Source: Bacteroidia bacterium (GTDB taxonomy: Bacteria > Bacteroidota > Bacteroidia > SpSt-205). Taken from it: a stretch of 64,000 nucleotides of DNA. The stretch lies in NCBI GenBank assembly GCA_025062295.1, contig JANXAJ010000002.1:60635-124634 (forward strand), written 5' to 3'. The first letter of the stretch is position 1. The number at the start of each line of letters is the position of its first letter. The notes under the pieces are model-generated. The model was not told where the DNA came from and searched no databases. It saw nothing but the letters and a program-made list of their open reading frames with translations. Positions 54,944-63,957 of this stretch are shown here, piece by piece. The position numbers and the translations under genes were made by a program.

Positions 54944-56047
54944 TTAAGTGCCGAAAGCAGCCTCAAAGGCCTCTATGTACTTTTGTGCGTTGGCCCGAAC
55001 CGAATACTTGGTCTCCACCGTTTCTCTGGCCGCGTGGCCTAAGCTATGCCGAACTTGCGGATGTTCAATCAGGTAAGAGATTTTTTCTACCCACTCTGCT
55101 GGTGTGCGAGCGAAAAGACCGTTTATACCTTCTTGAATCACCTCATAATTCATGCCGACGGGTGATGCCACAGTGGCTTTTCCAAGAGCCATATACTGTA
55201 GAGCCTTGAGAGCGCACTTACCGAGGCTCCACGCTTCCTCCGGAAGGGGCATGACTCCAATATCTATGGCCTGCAAGTCTTCCACTTCTGTATGAGCCTG
55301 CCATGGTAGGATTTCAGCGGGGAAAGGGGGGCTATAACCAGAAGCCCCTATGAAACGAAACCGAATCTTGTCTCTGTACTTCTCATACAGCTGTCGCATG
55401 GGCCCCTCAATCATACGCAAATAAGCAGTTGTAGTTCGGCTTCCAGTCCATCCTATCGTAACAAACGAGCGCCAAAGCGGTTCGGTCGGGCGGTATAAGT
55501 CAGTATCTATCGTGGTGGGAATGATCCTTACATCTGCCGCATAGCGCTGAGCGTAAGAGGCCAAGAAGTCATTGCAGACAGTTACTACCTTCGCTCTGCG
55601 AAGGAGCTTAGAAAGCTTCTGAGGGTCCTTAAGCCAGGTAAACCGCTTATGCTCTTCTGAAATATTAGTTATCCATATTGCGTCGTCAAAATCAACGAGC
55701 AGGGGTATCTCTCTCGTCCACGCTCTTTCTATGAAGTCCGTGCCAAAGGGTGTGGCCTCTCGCTGGAGATAAACGCCATCATACTTTTTATGAAAAAGGG
55801 CTCGGCTTAGAGACCGAAGAAAGCAGGTAGCAACCAGTCCAGATTTATCCAAGATGGTTCGCTTGGGGGAAGTAAATGTCTCGTACTCTTTTTCTGAGAA
55901 GAAGGAAATGCATTCTATCATATAACCTGCCTGCTGGAGAGCCTTCATGTATTGTTTTATGCGAAAGCGTAGGCTGGGCGATGTGGCTAAGGGGTAAGTT
56001 GTGAGAAGAGCAATGCGGCGAGACGCTTGTTCAGCTTGTTCTGCCAT
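54944..56047 (-). CDS. Glycosyltransferase (GT4-like)
   Basis: LRFRIKQYMKALQQAGYMIECISFF; IGWTGSRTTTAYLRMI; IGVMPLPEEAWSLGKCALKALQYMALGKATVASPVGMNYEVI. Confidence 0.87.
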   Translation of the reverse strand: MAEQAEQASRRIALLTTYPLATSPSLRFRIKQYMKALQQAGYMIECISFFSEKEYETFTSPKRTILDKSGLVATCFLRSLSRALFHKKYDGVYLQREATPFGTDFIERAWTREIPLLVDFDDAIWITNISEEHKRFTWLKDPQKLSKLLRRAKVVTVCNDFLASYAQRYAADVRIIPTTIDTDLYRPTEPLWRSFVTIGWTGSRTTTAYLRMIEGPMRQLYEKYRDKIRFRFIGASGYSPPFPAEILPWQAHTEVEDLQAIDIGVMPLPEEAWSLGKCALKALQYMALGKATVASPVGMNYEVIQEGINGLFARTPAEWVEKISYLIEHPQVRHSLGHAARETVETKYSVRANAQKYIEAFEAAFGT

Positions 56048-56220
56048 TCTCTCCTAAGATTTCAGAGATTCTCTCTCCCTGAGAAGCAGAGCAGGTGCAG
56101 GGCTTCCATATGTCTGGCATACGCCTGATAGGACCTAGCTTTTTTTTGAGGGAGGAGGGGATGCCTCTACTTCTTTGCCATGGAAGATTGAACTGGGGAG
56201 AGAGAGCCATGAGCTTTTCC

Positions 56221-57834
56221 TTACATGGAAATAGACCCCTTTCGGAAGTCGGTTTCTCCTATATGGACATTGACGAGAGCTGGTTTGCGGGAGGTGAGGG
56301 CAGCTTCTAAGGCGCGGGGAAGCTCACTAGTCTCTTCTACAAAAGTGCCCCATCCGCCTAAGGCTTCCACCATCTTATCATACCGTGAGAGAAGCAGATT
56401 CGTAGCGATAGCTCGCCCATAGAAGGGAAGCTGGGCCCGTTTGATTTGAGTCCAGGCTGCGTCATTTCCTATCACACCCACGAAGGGGAGATTGAAGCGA
56501 ACCGCTGTGTCGTACTCCATAGCGTTGAGCCCGAAAGCTCCATCTCCAAAGATGACCCACACATCGCTCTCTGGACGAAGAAGTTTGGCGGCAATCGCAT
56601 AGGGAGTGCCTGCTCCTAAGGTCCCTAAAGGACCTGCATCTAGCCACTGACCAAGTCCTCTGGGACGCACAGTGTAAGCTGCGCTTCCCACAATATCACC
56701 TCCATCCCCGATCACAATACTTTGCGGAGAGAGCATTTTATTCACTTCTAAGCACAGCCGAAGCGGGTTAACAGGACGAGTAGAAGTAGCAGCCTCAGAG
56801 TCTATATGCATTTGGCGCTGCTGCTCTTCTTTTAGAAGGGCCTCTTTCCATGCAGTCCATCTGTGAGAAGGGGGCGAAAAGCTACGACTAAGCTTGACAA
56901 GAAAGTCAGCGGGGTCTGCGCAGGAGGACACTGCGCCTTGCCGATTACGTCTGAGCTCCTGCGCATCACGATCTATACGAATAAGAAGTGCCTTCTCAGC
57001 TATGGAGCCACCATAGTTCAGCCGAAAGTCCAGAGGCACACCTGCCAGTATCACCACATCTGCTTGAGCCAAAGCGGTTTTTCGGGCATGAAGGAAAAGG
57101 AGCGCGTGCTCAGCCCCTAAAAGTCCCCGAGCCATTCCATTTGTAAAAGTGGGAATGTTCAAGGCCTCTATAGCGGCTCGGAGACTTGGTGCATGAGGCG
57201 AGAATAAGATTTGGCTCCCCACTAGAAGAATCGGACGTTCTGCTCCCTGAAGAATGTCAATGGCTGCTCGTATCTCTGTCTCTGAAGCCGGTAGAGTCTC
57301 TATCTGGGAGGATACCTCACCCGTCATAGGGTCTGCTTTATCAAAGAGGATATCCATCGGGCACTCTAAAAAAACTGGTCCCATGACTTCTGTTGTTGCA
57401 GCATTGAATGCGCGTTTGAGATATTCAGGGATGTCCTTAGGAGAGGGGATGCGAACAGACCACTTTGTGATGGGTTTGAGTACAGCCACGTGGTCCATTT
57501 CTTGCAGGGCTCCCATGCCGATAGTAGGTTGGGCTGCCTGTCCACCGATGACGATGAGGGGGGTTTGGGACCGCCAAGCGTTTGCTACAGCTGTTACTAC
57601 ATTCATGACTCCTGGGCCTGCTGTAACAGCACAGACGCCTATCCGGCGGGTCAATCGAGCAGCTGCCTCTGCTGCAAATCCGGCTGCTTGCTCATGCCGA
57701 AAGTCTATGACAGGCACGCCTACATCTGCGCATCCCTCGTATATCTCCATGATGTGCCCTCCTGAGAGAGTGAAAAGGTGGGTCATACCCATATCTCGTA
57801 GAAGGCGCGCCATCAAGCGCCCGCCAGTACTCAT
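56221..57834 (-). CDS. Thiamine-diphosphate-dependent enzyme (acetolactate synthase / 2-hydroxyacyl-CoA lyase-like)
   Basis: HLFTLSGGHIMEIYEGC; DFRHEQAAGFAAEAAARLT; AVTAGPGVMNVVTAVANAW; ThDP motif FGDGAFGLNAMEYDTAVRFNLPFVGVIGND. Confidence 0.88.
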   Translation of the reverse strand: MSTGGRLMARLLRDMGMTHLFTLSGGHIMEIYEGCADVGVPVIDFRHEQAAGFAAEAAARLTRRIGVCAVTAGPGVMNVVTAVANAWRSQTPLIVIGGQAAQPTIGMGALQEMDHVAVLKPITKWSVRIPSPKDIPEYLKRAFNAATTEVMGPVFLECPMDILFDKADPMTGEVSSQIETLPASETEIRAAIDILQGAERPILLVGSQILFSPHAPSLRAAIEALNIPTFTNGMARGLLGAEHALLFLHARKTALAQADVVILAGVPLDFRLNYGGSIAEKALLIRIDRDAQELRRNRQGAVSSCADPADFLVKLSRSFSPPSHRWTAWKEALLKEEQQRQMHIDSEAATSTRPVNPLRLCLEVNKMLSPQSIVIGDGGDIVGSAAYTVRPRGLGQWLDAGPLGTLGAGTPYAIAAKLLRPESDVWVIFGDGAFGLNAMEYDTAVRFNLPFVGVIGNDAAWTQIKRAQLPFYGRAIATNLLLSRYDKMVEALGGWGTFVEETSELPRALEAALTSRKPALVNVHIGETDFRKGSISM

Positions 57835-57838
57835 GGCG

Positions 57839-57846
57839 CAAAGGTA
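57839..57846 (-). promoter_or_regulatory. TACCTTTG box 4 nt before ThDP-enzyme ATG
   Basis: CAAAGGTA at 57839-57846; ATG at 57834. Confidence 0.65.
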
Positions 57847-57852
57847 AGGACC

Positions 57853-58803
57853 TCACCTCAGTAAAGCAGCCCCTCCCCTCAGACTGTAAATGTCTCCCCG
57901 TCCTGTTCGGCGACGGAGGGCATAAGCAATCTGGCGACTGCGATTCCCCGTTTCGCATATAATGATGACGGGCTGAGCAGGTAGAGTCCATTCTTCCCAT
58001 ATGTATGGGGATTTTTTTTCGGCTGGGAAAGGAAGGGGAGTAGCCTCCTCTCGCACATCTATCCAGTAGGGATTTGGGAGGCATCGGACTTCTGCGGAAG
58101 TCAAGTCTAAGGCAGGTAGAGGAGAGGCGGGAAGCCAAAACGTATGGCTCTCCCCCCTTCTCAAGTCCACTCGAAAGAGACGATTGCGGGGAACGCCCCA
58201 GGGATCTGCAAGGTATTGAGCGGCGAGAGCTGCCTGCCAACTGCCGATGATTCCTGGAAGAGCACCAATAACCCCCGCTTCGGTGCAAGAAGGGGCTTCT
58301 AAGCCAGTCCCAAATATCTCCTGATAAGAAGCTCTCTCTAAAAGTCCCACTTGCCCTTCCCACTGAAATATCGCTCCATACACCCAAGGCTTGCGGAGCT
58401 CTTGCGCCATTTTATCTATGCAGAGTCGACTTTCAAGATTATCCGTGCCATCTATCCATATATCCGCTTCTATGCCGATTTCCCTGAGGAAGCGCTCTTC
58501 TACCCAGAGAGGATACAAAGAGAGACGGATGTCGGGTCGGAGACGTGAGAGGTGATCGGCTAGAACCTCTACTTTGGGGCGCCCAATATCATGGGGGGTA
58601 TAGAGGGGCTGACGGTGAAGGTTTTCTTCCGCAACTGTGTCGGGGTCAGCGAGGATAAGAGCACCTATACCCATAGCAGCAAGATACAGCGCAGCTGGCA
58701 GGCCAAGCCCCCCAACTCCAATCACGAGGGCTGTGCCTCTCTCCAAACTCCTTTGATCCCATCCCGGCAGGCGACTTTGTACAATATATTTTTTATCGCT
58801 CAT
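57853..58803 (-). CDS. HesA/MoeB/ThiF-family E1-like adenylyltransferase with C-terminal rhodanese domain
   Basis: ALVIGVGGLGLPAALYLAAMGIGALILADPDTVAEENLHRQPLY; IDGTDNLESR; rhodanese IIICETGNRSRQIAYAL. ATG at 58803. Confidence 0.88.
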   Translation of the reverse strand: MSDKKYIVQSRLPGWDQRSLERGTALVIGVGGLGLPAALYLAAMGIGALILADPDTVAEENLHRQPLYTPHDIGRPKVEVLADHLSRLRPDIRLSLYPLWVEERFLREIGIEADIWIDGTDNLESRLCIDKMAQELRKPWVYGAIFQWEGQVGLLERASYQEIFGTGLEAPSCTEAGVIGALPGIIGSWQAALAAQYLADPWGVPRNRLFRVDLRRGESHTFWLPASPLPALDLTSAEVRCLPNPYWIDVREEATPLPFPAEKKSPYIWEEWTLPAQPVIIICETGNRSRQIAYALRRRTGRGDIYSLRGGAALLR

Positions 58804-60499
58804 ACCGAAGGAATCTCTCCCCCTTGTCATATTCCCATATTCTCAGTCGATACTGCTGGCAGTCAGGTGGAAAGGTATAAAAATTCAGAAGCCCCGCACA
58901 TTCTCCCATAGGTTTTTCTCCAGGGACATATACTCGGGATAATTCTATAAGACAGCGCGCAGCGTCATATCCCTGAGCATGAAAAAGAGTAGCCTTTTGT
59001 CCATATCCTTGGCGGATTCTCTGAGCGAAGCGTTCCCATTGATTACTATCTGGTACGGCGCTGTGAGGAATCCAAAGGCGAACTCGGCGATAGTCTCTGA
59101 AAGAAGTGCGCTGAAACAGCATCCAGTCCTCCATACCTATCACGAGAGGAGGAAGGGTATCGCGTCCCAGTTTATGGAGGAGAAATCCGGCTACTTCCTC
59201 TTGAGAGATAAGGATACCGTACCAATCCAGAGCCCTAAGGGAATCGCGAAGTAGGGACCATCGTCGGACTGCCTCTTGAAGGGTGGAAGGGAATTCATAA
59301 GCAGGAACCCAAAGCTTTTGGCGAAAGCCGTCTAAGAATGCTTTGGCTTGAGGGGCTTCAGCCTCGTAAAGAAGAGCGCCCCGGTATCGCTGCAGTGGCA
59401 TGTGCTCTACGAGGAGCTCGGCTATGCGCTGTCCCACGCAGGAAGCAGGTAGCGTGAGGGGAAAGGTCAGTCGCCGAAGCGGAGAAGCAGGGTTAATAGG
59501 CACTGCGTGCCATGTTCCTTTTCGCTCGCAGAAGGCACCAATGAGCTGATTCAAGCTCCAGGAGACCTCTCCTACGATGATGTGAGGGGGGTCAGAGTCC
59601 CAAGCGTCTAACAGCTGCTGAACCTGAATTGGGCTGCGTTCGCTGTCTTCTACGTAGACCTCCCATACGGTATATGGAGAGTAGCCATCAGCCAGTCCTT
59701 CTTCAAATCCTTGCCAGAATTCTAAGAAAGGAGAGGAGCGCTCTTGAGCTGCCATGAGGGGGAGGAGGAGAGCCACCCGCAGGGTTTCAAGGGGGAGATT
59801 GTGCGTGAGGTATGCCCATCGGAGTGTATCGGGCACTTCCCCGCAGAAACGAGTGTGAAATGTCTCCCATAGCCGCCAAGTACGCCAGTAGCATCCCTGT
59901 CTCAAGTGATATAGCAGAGCAGGGAGCAGATACGGATAGAGAAGCGGATGCCCCTCCATAGCATATGTCCATAAAAAACCTAGATTACTTTCCCTCCAAA
60001 AAAAGAATGCGAGCCGCTCCTCTACCGCTCGGCGAAGGGTCGGCGAAGTAGAGGGATTTTCCAAAAGCAGGCGAAGAAGGTACAGACCACTCTCCCAGTG
60101 AAGCCGATGGCGAAGAAGGAGGTCTGCTCGCCAATACATCGCTTCTAATCCTAAAGGAGAAGAGGGGCTCTGTTGTGAGACGAAGTACCAGCAGTGAAGA
60201 GCCTCTTTCTCTTTCCCTGCCCGAGCGGCGAGGTATCCCTCCAGGAGTGCAGCCTCCCATCGCACGAGGCTATCTGGATGCTCCCGAGCTCTTGCTAAGA
60301 GGCGCTGAGCATTAACGGTAAGGCGGCGCTCCAGCGCCTCATATGCTTCTGGGAGAGGGGAAGGGGGCTGTCCCCAAATGCCCCCTATCAGTAGGATCAG
60401 AAACTGAAGACACCTTTGAGCCAGAAAAAAGCGAACTCTTCTCTCCCTCTGAGAGAGAGAGGTGGGCTGGGGTCCCTTCATCTGGCTTTCTACTCCCAT
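58793..60499 (-). CDS. Periplasmic-binding/LppC-like protein with N-terminal helical repeats
   Basis: TPR-like N-terminus; C-half resembles receptor-family ligand-binding fold (FLDGFRQKLWVPAYEFP... YDAARCLIELSRV). Weak family evidence. Confidence 0.6.
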   Translation of the reverse strand: MGVESQMKGPQPTSLSQRERRVRFFLAQRCLQFLILLIGGIWGQPPSPLPEAYEALERRLTVNAQRLLARAREHPDSLVRWEAALLEGYLAARAGKEKEALHCWYFVSQQSPSSPLGLEAMYWRADLLLRHRLHWESGLYLLRLLLENPSTSPTLRRAVEERLAFFFWRESNLGFLWTYAMEGHPLLYPYLLPALLYHLRQGCYWRTWRLWETFHTRFCGEVPDTLRWAYLTHNLPLETLRVALLLPLMAAQERSSPFLEFWQGFEEGLADGYSPYTVWEVYVEDSERSPIQVQQLLDAWDSDPPHIIVGEVSWSLNQLIGAFCERKGTWHAVPINPASPLRRLTFPLTLPASCVGQRIAELLVEHMPLQRYRGALLYEAEAPQAKAFLDGFRQKLWVPAYEFPSTLQEAVRRWSLLRDSLRALDWYGILISQEEVAGFLLHKLGRDTLPPLVIGMEDWMLFQRTSFRDYRRVRLWIPHSAVPDSNQWERFAQRIRQGYGQKATLFHAQGYDAARCLIELSRVYVPGEKPMGECAGLLNFYTFPPDCQQYRLRIWEYDKGERFLRYER

Positions 60500-62001
60500 T
60501 CTATGGTCGCAGGTGGCTTAGTAGAGAGGTCATACACCACACGGCTGATATCAGCCACTTGGGCGAGGATCCGACGGGCTGCTTCTGAGAGAATTTCGTG
60601 AGGCAAAGGGGTCGGTTCAGCTGTCATACCATCTGTACTATTGACCGCTCGCAGTACAATTGTCTCGCCGTACTGCCGTTGGTCCCCTGCTACTCCCACA
60701 GACCGCTGAGGGAGAAGTACTGCAAAAGCCTGCCAACTACGATAAAGCCATCCCTTCTCTTCTAAAACCTGCATGAAGATTGCATCTGCTTGGCGCAAAC
60801 GGGCGACTCGTTCAGGCGTTACTTCCCCTACAATACGCACAGCAAGCCCCGGGCCAGGGAAGGGATGCCGAGAAAGAAATCGCTCTGGAAGTCCTAATTG
60901 CCGTCCTAGGGCTCGTACCTCGTCTTTGAAGAAAAGCCTAAGTGGCTCTATCAGCTTGAGCGAGAGTCGCTCTGGCAGCCCTCCAACATTATGGTGGGAT
61001 TTGATAGTAGCAGACAGACCAGACCCACTCTCCACCACATCAGGATAAATGGTCCCTTGGACCAGGTACCGAACCTCTGGAAGATGCCGAGCCTCATCTT
61101 CAAAAATTTCTATGAAGACCCTTCCAACTGCCTTTCGTTTGAGTTCTGGGTCGGTAAGCCCTCGCAGGGCAGTAAAGAAAGGCTTATGCGCGCGAATGCG
61201 CCGAACAGGAAGTCCCACCTGAGCGTAAGCCTCCATCACCTCCTCTGCCTCTCCTTGACGGAGGAGGCCAGTGTCTATGAAAAATCCTTGAAAGCGGCTT
61301 CCGATAGCTTTATGTACGAGAATCGCAGCGACGGTAGAATCTATCCCTCCCGACATAGCACCCACTGCCCGTCCTTCAGGCATAGAAGCTTGAAGAGAAG
61401 CAATAATCTGTTCTATCTCATTCTCAGGGCGCCAGCCTCCCCTGAAGCCGCATATTTCATAAAGAAAATTTCGAAGGAGAATCAAGCCTTTCTCTGTATG
61501 GACAACTTCTGGATGGAACTGAACGGCATATATATGCTTCTCTGGCAGCTCGTAAGCAGCATACGGAATGTCCTGGGTACGAGCGATAGGTCTGCTTCCA
61601 TGGGGCAGTGAGGTAATGCTATCGCTGTGGCTCATCCACACTCGCGTAGGAGAAGGGACCTCTTTCCAGAGGGGGGAAGGAGCTGTAAGCTCAAGGAGGG
61701 CAGGTCCATACTCGCGCGCATGACTTTCTACTACTGAGCCTCCTCCTTTGGTGGCGATCCACTGGGCGCTGTAACAGATAGCTAAAATGGGCCTTTGTCC
61801 TATCCACTCCTCAGGAAGGGGTGGCCCCTTTGAGACAGAAGCATAACTTCCTGAAAAGACGAGCCCCTTGACAGATGGAGGGAGAAAAGAAGGGAGCTTA
61901 TTCCATGGCAAAAGCTCGGCGTAAACCCCGAGCTCTCGGATTCGCCTTACAATGAGGAGACTATACTGCGAACCAAAATCTACGACCCAAGCCTTTTCCA
62001 C
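60490..62001 (-). CDS. guaA: GMP synthase (glutamine-hydrolyzing)
   Basis: VVDFGSQYSLLIVRRIRELGVYAELLPW; GAMSGGIDSTVAAILVHKAIG; HHNVGGLPERL; RHPFPGPGLAVRI. GTG start. Confidence 0.96.
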   Translation of the reverse strand: MEKAWVVDFGSQYSLLIVRRIRELGVYAELLPWNKLPSFLPPSVKGLVFSGSYASVSKGPPLPEEWIGQRPILAICYSAQWIATKGGGSVVESHAREYGPALLELTAPSPLWKEVPSPTRVWMSHSDSITSLPHGSRPIARTQDIPYAAYELPEKHIYAVQFHPEVVHTEKGLILLRNFLYEICGFRGGWRPENEIEQIIASLQASMPEGRAVGAMSGGIDSTVAAILVHKAIGSRFQGFFIDTGLLRQGEAEEVMEAYAQVGLPVRRIRAHKPFFTALRGLTDPELKRKAVGRVFIEIFEDEARHLPEVRYLVQGTIYPDVVESGSGLSATIKSHHNVGGLPERLSLKLIEPLRLFFKDEVRALGRQLGLPERFLSRHPFPGPGLAVRIVGEVTPERVARLRQADAIFMQVLEEKGWLYRSWQAFAVLLPQRSVGVAGDQRQYGETIVLRAVNSTDGMTAEPTPLPHEILSEAARRILAQVADISRVVYDLSTKPPATIEWE

Positions 62002-62628
62002 TTAGCTCCCACGAGCTGCAAGGAAGTGTCGTTCCGCTTCTTCCCAATTCACGATATTCCACCAAGCCTTGATGTAGTCGGCGCGGCGGTTCTGATACTT
62101 GAGATAATAGGCATGTTCCCACACATCTAATCCTAAAATGGGCTTGCCTCGAAACTCACTGATATCCATAAGAGGATTGTCCTGATTGGGGGTAGAGCCG
62201 ATCTCTAGCTTCCCCTCGCGCCATACCAGCCATGCCCACCCCGAGCCAAATCGTCCAAGGGCAGCAGCCGTAAATTTCTCCTTAAAAGCCTCAAAACCGC
62301 CAAAAGTCGCCTCAAGGGCTTGAGCTAACTCTCCTATGGGCTTTCCAGAGCTGGTCGGGGTCATAATCGGCCAGAAAAAGCTGTGATTCCAGTGTCCTCC
62401 TCCGTTGTTTCTCACAGCCGTCCGAATCTCTTCAGGCAGCTTTGAAAGATTGGAGAGAATCTCTTCTAAAGATTTAGCAGCCCATTCGGGGTACTTCTCC
62501 AAAGCGCTTTTGAGATTAGCAAGATAGGTGCCATGATGCTTCTGATGATGAATCTCCATCGTCATCGCATCTATGTGAGGTTCCAATGCATTATACGGGT
62601 AGGGGAGGTTTGGCAGGATGAATTCCAT
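62002..62628 (-). CDS. Superoxide dismutase (Fe/Mn)
   Basis: [79 protein letters not shown]. Confidence 0.96.
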   Translation of the reverse strand: MEFILPNLPYPYNALEPHIDAMTMEIHHQKHHGTYLANLKSALEKYPEWAAKSLEEILSNLSKLPEEIRTAVRNNGGGHWNHSFFWPIMTPTSSGKPIGELAQALEATFGGFEAFKEKFTAAALGRFGSGWAWLVWREGKLEIGSTPNQDNPLMDISEFRGKPILGLDVWEHAYYLKYQNRRADYIKAWWNIVNWEEAERHFLAARGS

Positions 62629-62633
62629 GAGAA

Positions 62634-62641
62634 CAAAGGTA
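62634..62641 (-). promoter_or_regulatory. TACCTTTG box 5 nt before sod ATG
   Basis: CAAAGGTA at 62634-62641; ATG at 62628. Confidence 0.65.
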
Positions 62642-62703
62642 AGCGATTATTTTTGTCTCTACTTGCCTCGTAGGGTTCATCGACTCCATCTCTCTCTAAT
62701 CCT

Positions 62704-63399
62704 ATGCACTTGTGGCGACTTAGTCGATTTATCCAGCGTCAATTAGGGGCTTTTTTGACTGAGAGACCAAAGGAGCGTTTTTTCTTTCTCACATTTGATG
62801 ATGGGCCTTCAACTTCTACGGCTTTTCTTCTCTCACTCCTGGGTGAGTACAACCTGCAAGCGACTTTTTTCTGGCTTTGGAGCCGCTATCATGAGAGGCT
62901 TGTGGCATCCCTCTTACCTCTATTATGGGAGGGAAAGCACCAAGTGGGACTTCATGGACTCACTCACCTCAGTCTATGGCGGAGGAAGTGGAGCTCAGAG
63001 GAGCTAAAAAGAGCGGCTTTTTTGTGGGAACGAGCGGGGGTGCCTTTTATCTCCGCATTTCGCCCGCCATATGGGCATGTAAGGGGGCTAAGTTCCTTTG
63101 GTTTCCTCAAGCTGGTGCTTTGGGATTTGATGCCTCCAGATTTTCTAGGAATAGCAGGATGGGAAGAGGAGCTCTTAAGGCGACTGCGTGCGGGGGATGT
63201 TGTCGTTCTACATGAGAGAGAAGCTAATCGCAGAAGCTGGCAGCGACTCTTTGCCTTGCTAACAGAGGAAGGATGGAAAGCGAAGTGCCTTCCCCTTCCT
63301 CTGAGCATTAGTCAAACCGTTGTAAGCAATCAAGAAAAGAAACTTCTCTACGACAAGCCATATAGCTTCGCTCAGAGGAAATCTTCATACTTTGTATAA
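62704..63399 (+). CDS. Polysaccharide deacetylase (NodB-like)
   Basis: FFFLTFDDGPSTSTAFLLSLLGEYNLQATFF; HQVGLHGLTHLSLWRRKWSSEELKRA; FRPPYGHV; DVVVLHE. Confidence 0.9.
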   Translation: MHLWRLSRFIQRQLGAFLTERPKERFFFLTFDDGPSTSTAFLLSLLGEYNLQATFFWLWSRYHERLVASLLPLLWEGKHQVGLHGLTHLSLWRRKWSSEELKRAAFLWERAGVPFISAFRPPYGHVRGLSSFGFLKLVLWDLMPPDFLGIAGWEEELLRRLRAGDVVVLHEREANRRSWQRLFALLTEEGWKAKCLPLPLSISQTVVSNQEKKLLYDKPYSFAQRKSSYFV

Positions 63400-63532
63400 A
63401 TTTGACAACTATGATGCTATCTTAATATTTTCTTTGGTTGTACTCTTGATAGTATGCATCAAGTCGTTTTAGAAGCTCAGAGTACTTATATCATGGGCTT
63501 TTCTAATCACCCAAGCATAGATATCTCCACGA

Positions 63533-63908
63533 GCGACTATCGTAAGGTGCCATCGGATTCTTGTCTCTGGCGTCACCTCCTACGAATGGATTGACTGCCA
63601 AACAGGGCAATTGGTCGGAGATAACTAGAGCTTCACTCCTGCTTAGTCAGGTTCCTGTAAGGTTCATACCTCTATTCGCCTTTAGCCTAATCCTACAGCG
63701 GGGCTGCTTGCGTACAGGCTTCCTCTGGGCTGGTTATATTCGGGTCTTATGCGTATGGACAAGAGGTGATTAACCGACACGAAGTTTTTGAGGGCATGGT
63801 GTCTCTTCAAGGACTTTGAATGGGAGCATATCTTAGTGGAAGTGGAGATGGGGTTTATTCGGAGCTGGCATGAGGTATGGCTTATTTGCTGAGGGTTGTA
63901 TGGGGCAT
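63533..63908 (+). pseudogene. Decayed T9SS cargo gene (Ig-like domain and C-terminal sorting domain remnants)
   Basis: One frame reads ATIVRCHRILVSGVTSYEWIDCQTGQLVGDN*SFTPA*SGSCKV with TAG stops at 63626 and 63644; further downstream, frame-shifted, VFEGMVSLQGL*MGAYLSGSGDGVYSELA*GMAYLLRVV. Confidence 0.65.
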
Positions 63909-63912
63909 TGGG

Positions 63913-63957
63913 TTTTTAGCGGGGGGAGCCGCCCATTGCGGCGGGCCCCCCGAAAAA
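63913..63957. terminator. GC-rich hairpin after decayed T9SS gene, T-run before and A-run after
   Basis: TTTTTAGCGGGGGGAGCCGCC-CATTGC-GGCGGGCCCCCCGAAAAA, imperfect stem. Confidence 0.6.

Noticed and set aside
57254-57847. 197-aa plus-strand ORF
   Set aside because: Antisense to the ThDP enzyme; mirror of conserved codons on the other strand.
57692-58387. 231-aa minus-strand ORF spanning the moeB/ThDP junction
   Set aside because: Out-of-frame reading of the MoeB-like gene, Ser/Arg-rich shadow ORF.
61022-61611. 206-aa plus-strand ORF (track 60991-61611)
   Set aside because: Antisense to guaA; composition reflects the opposite strand.
63451-63780. Transposase remnant in the right-edge non-coding region
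   Set aside because: No transposase motif could be read in any frame; T9SS domain remnants explain the sequence better.
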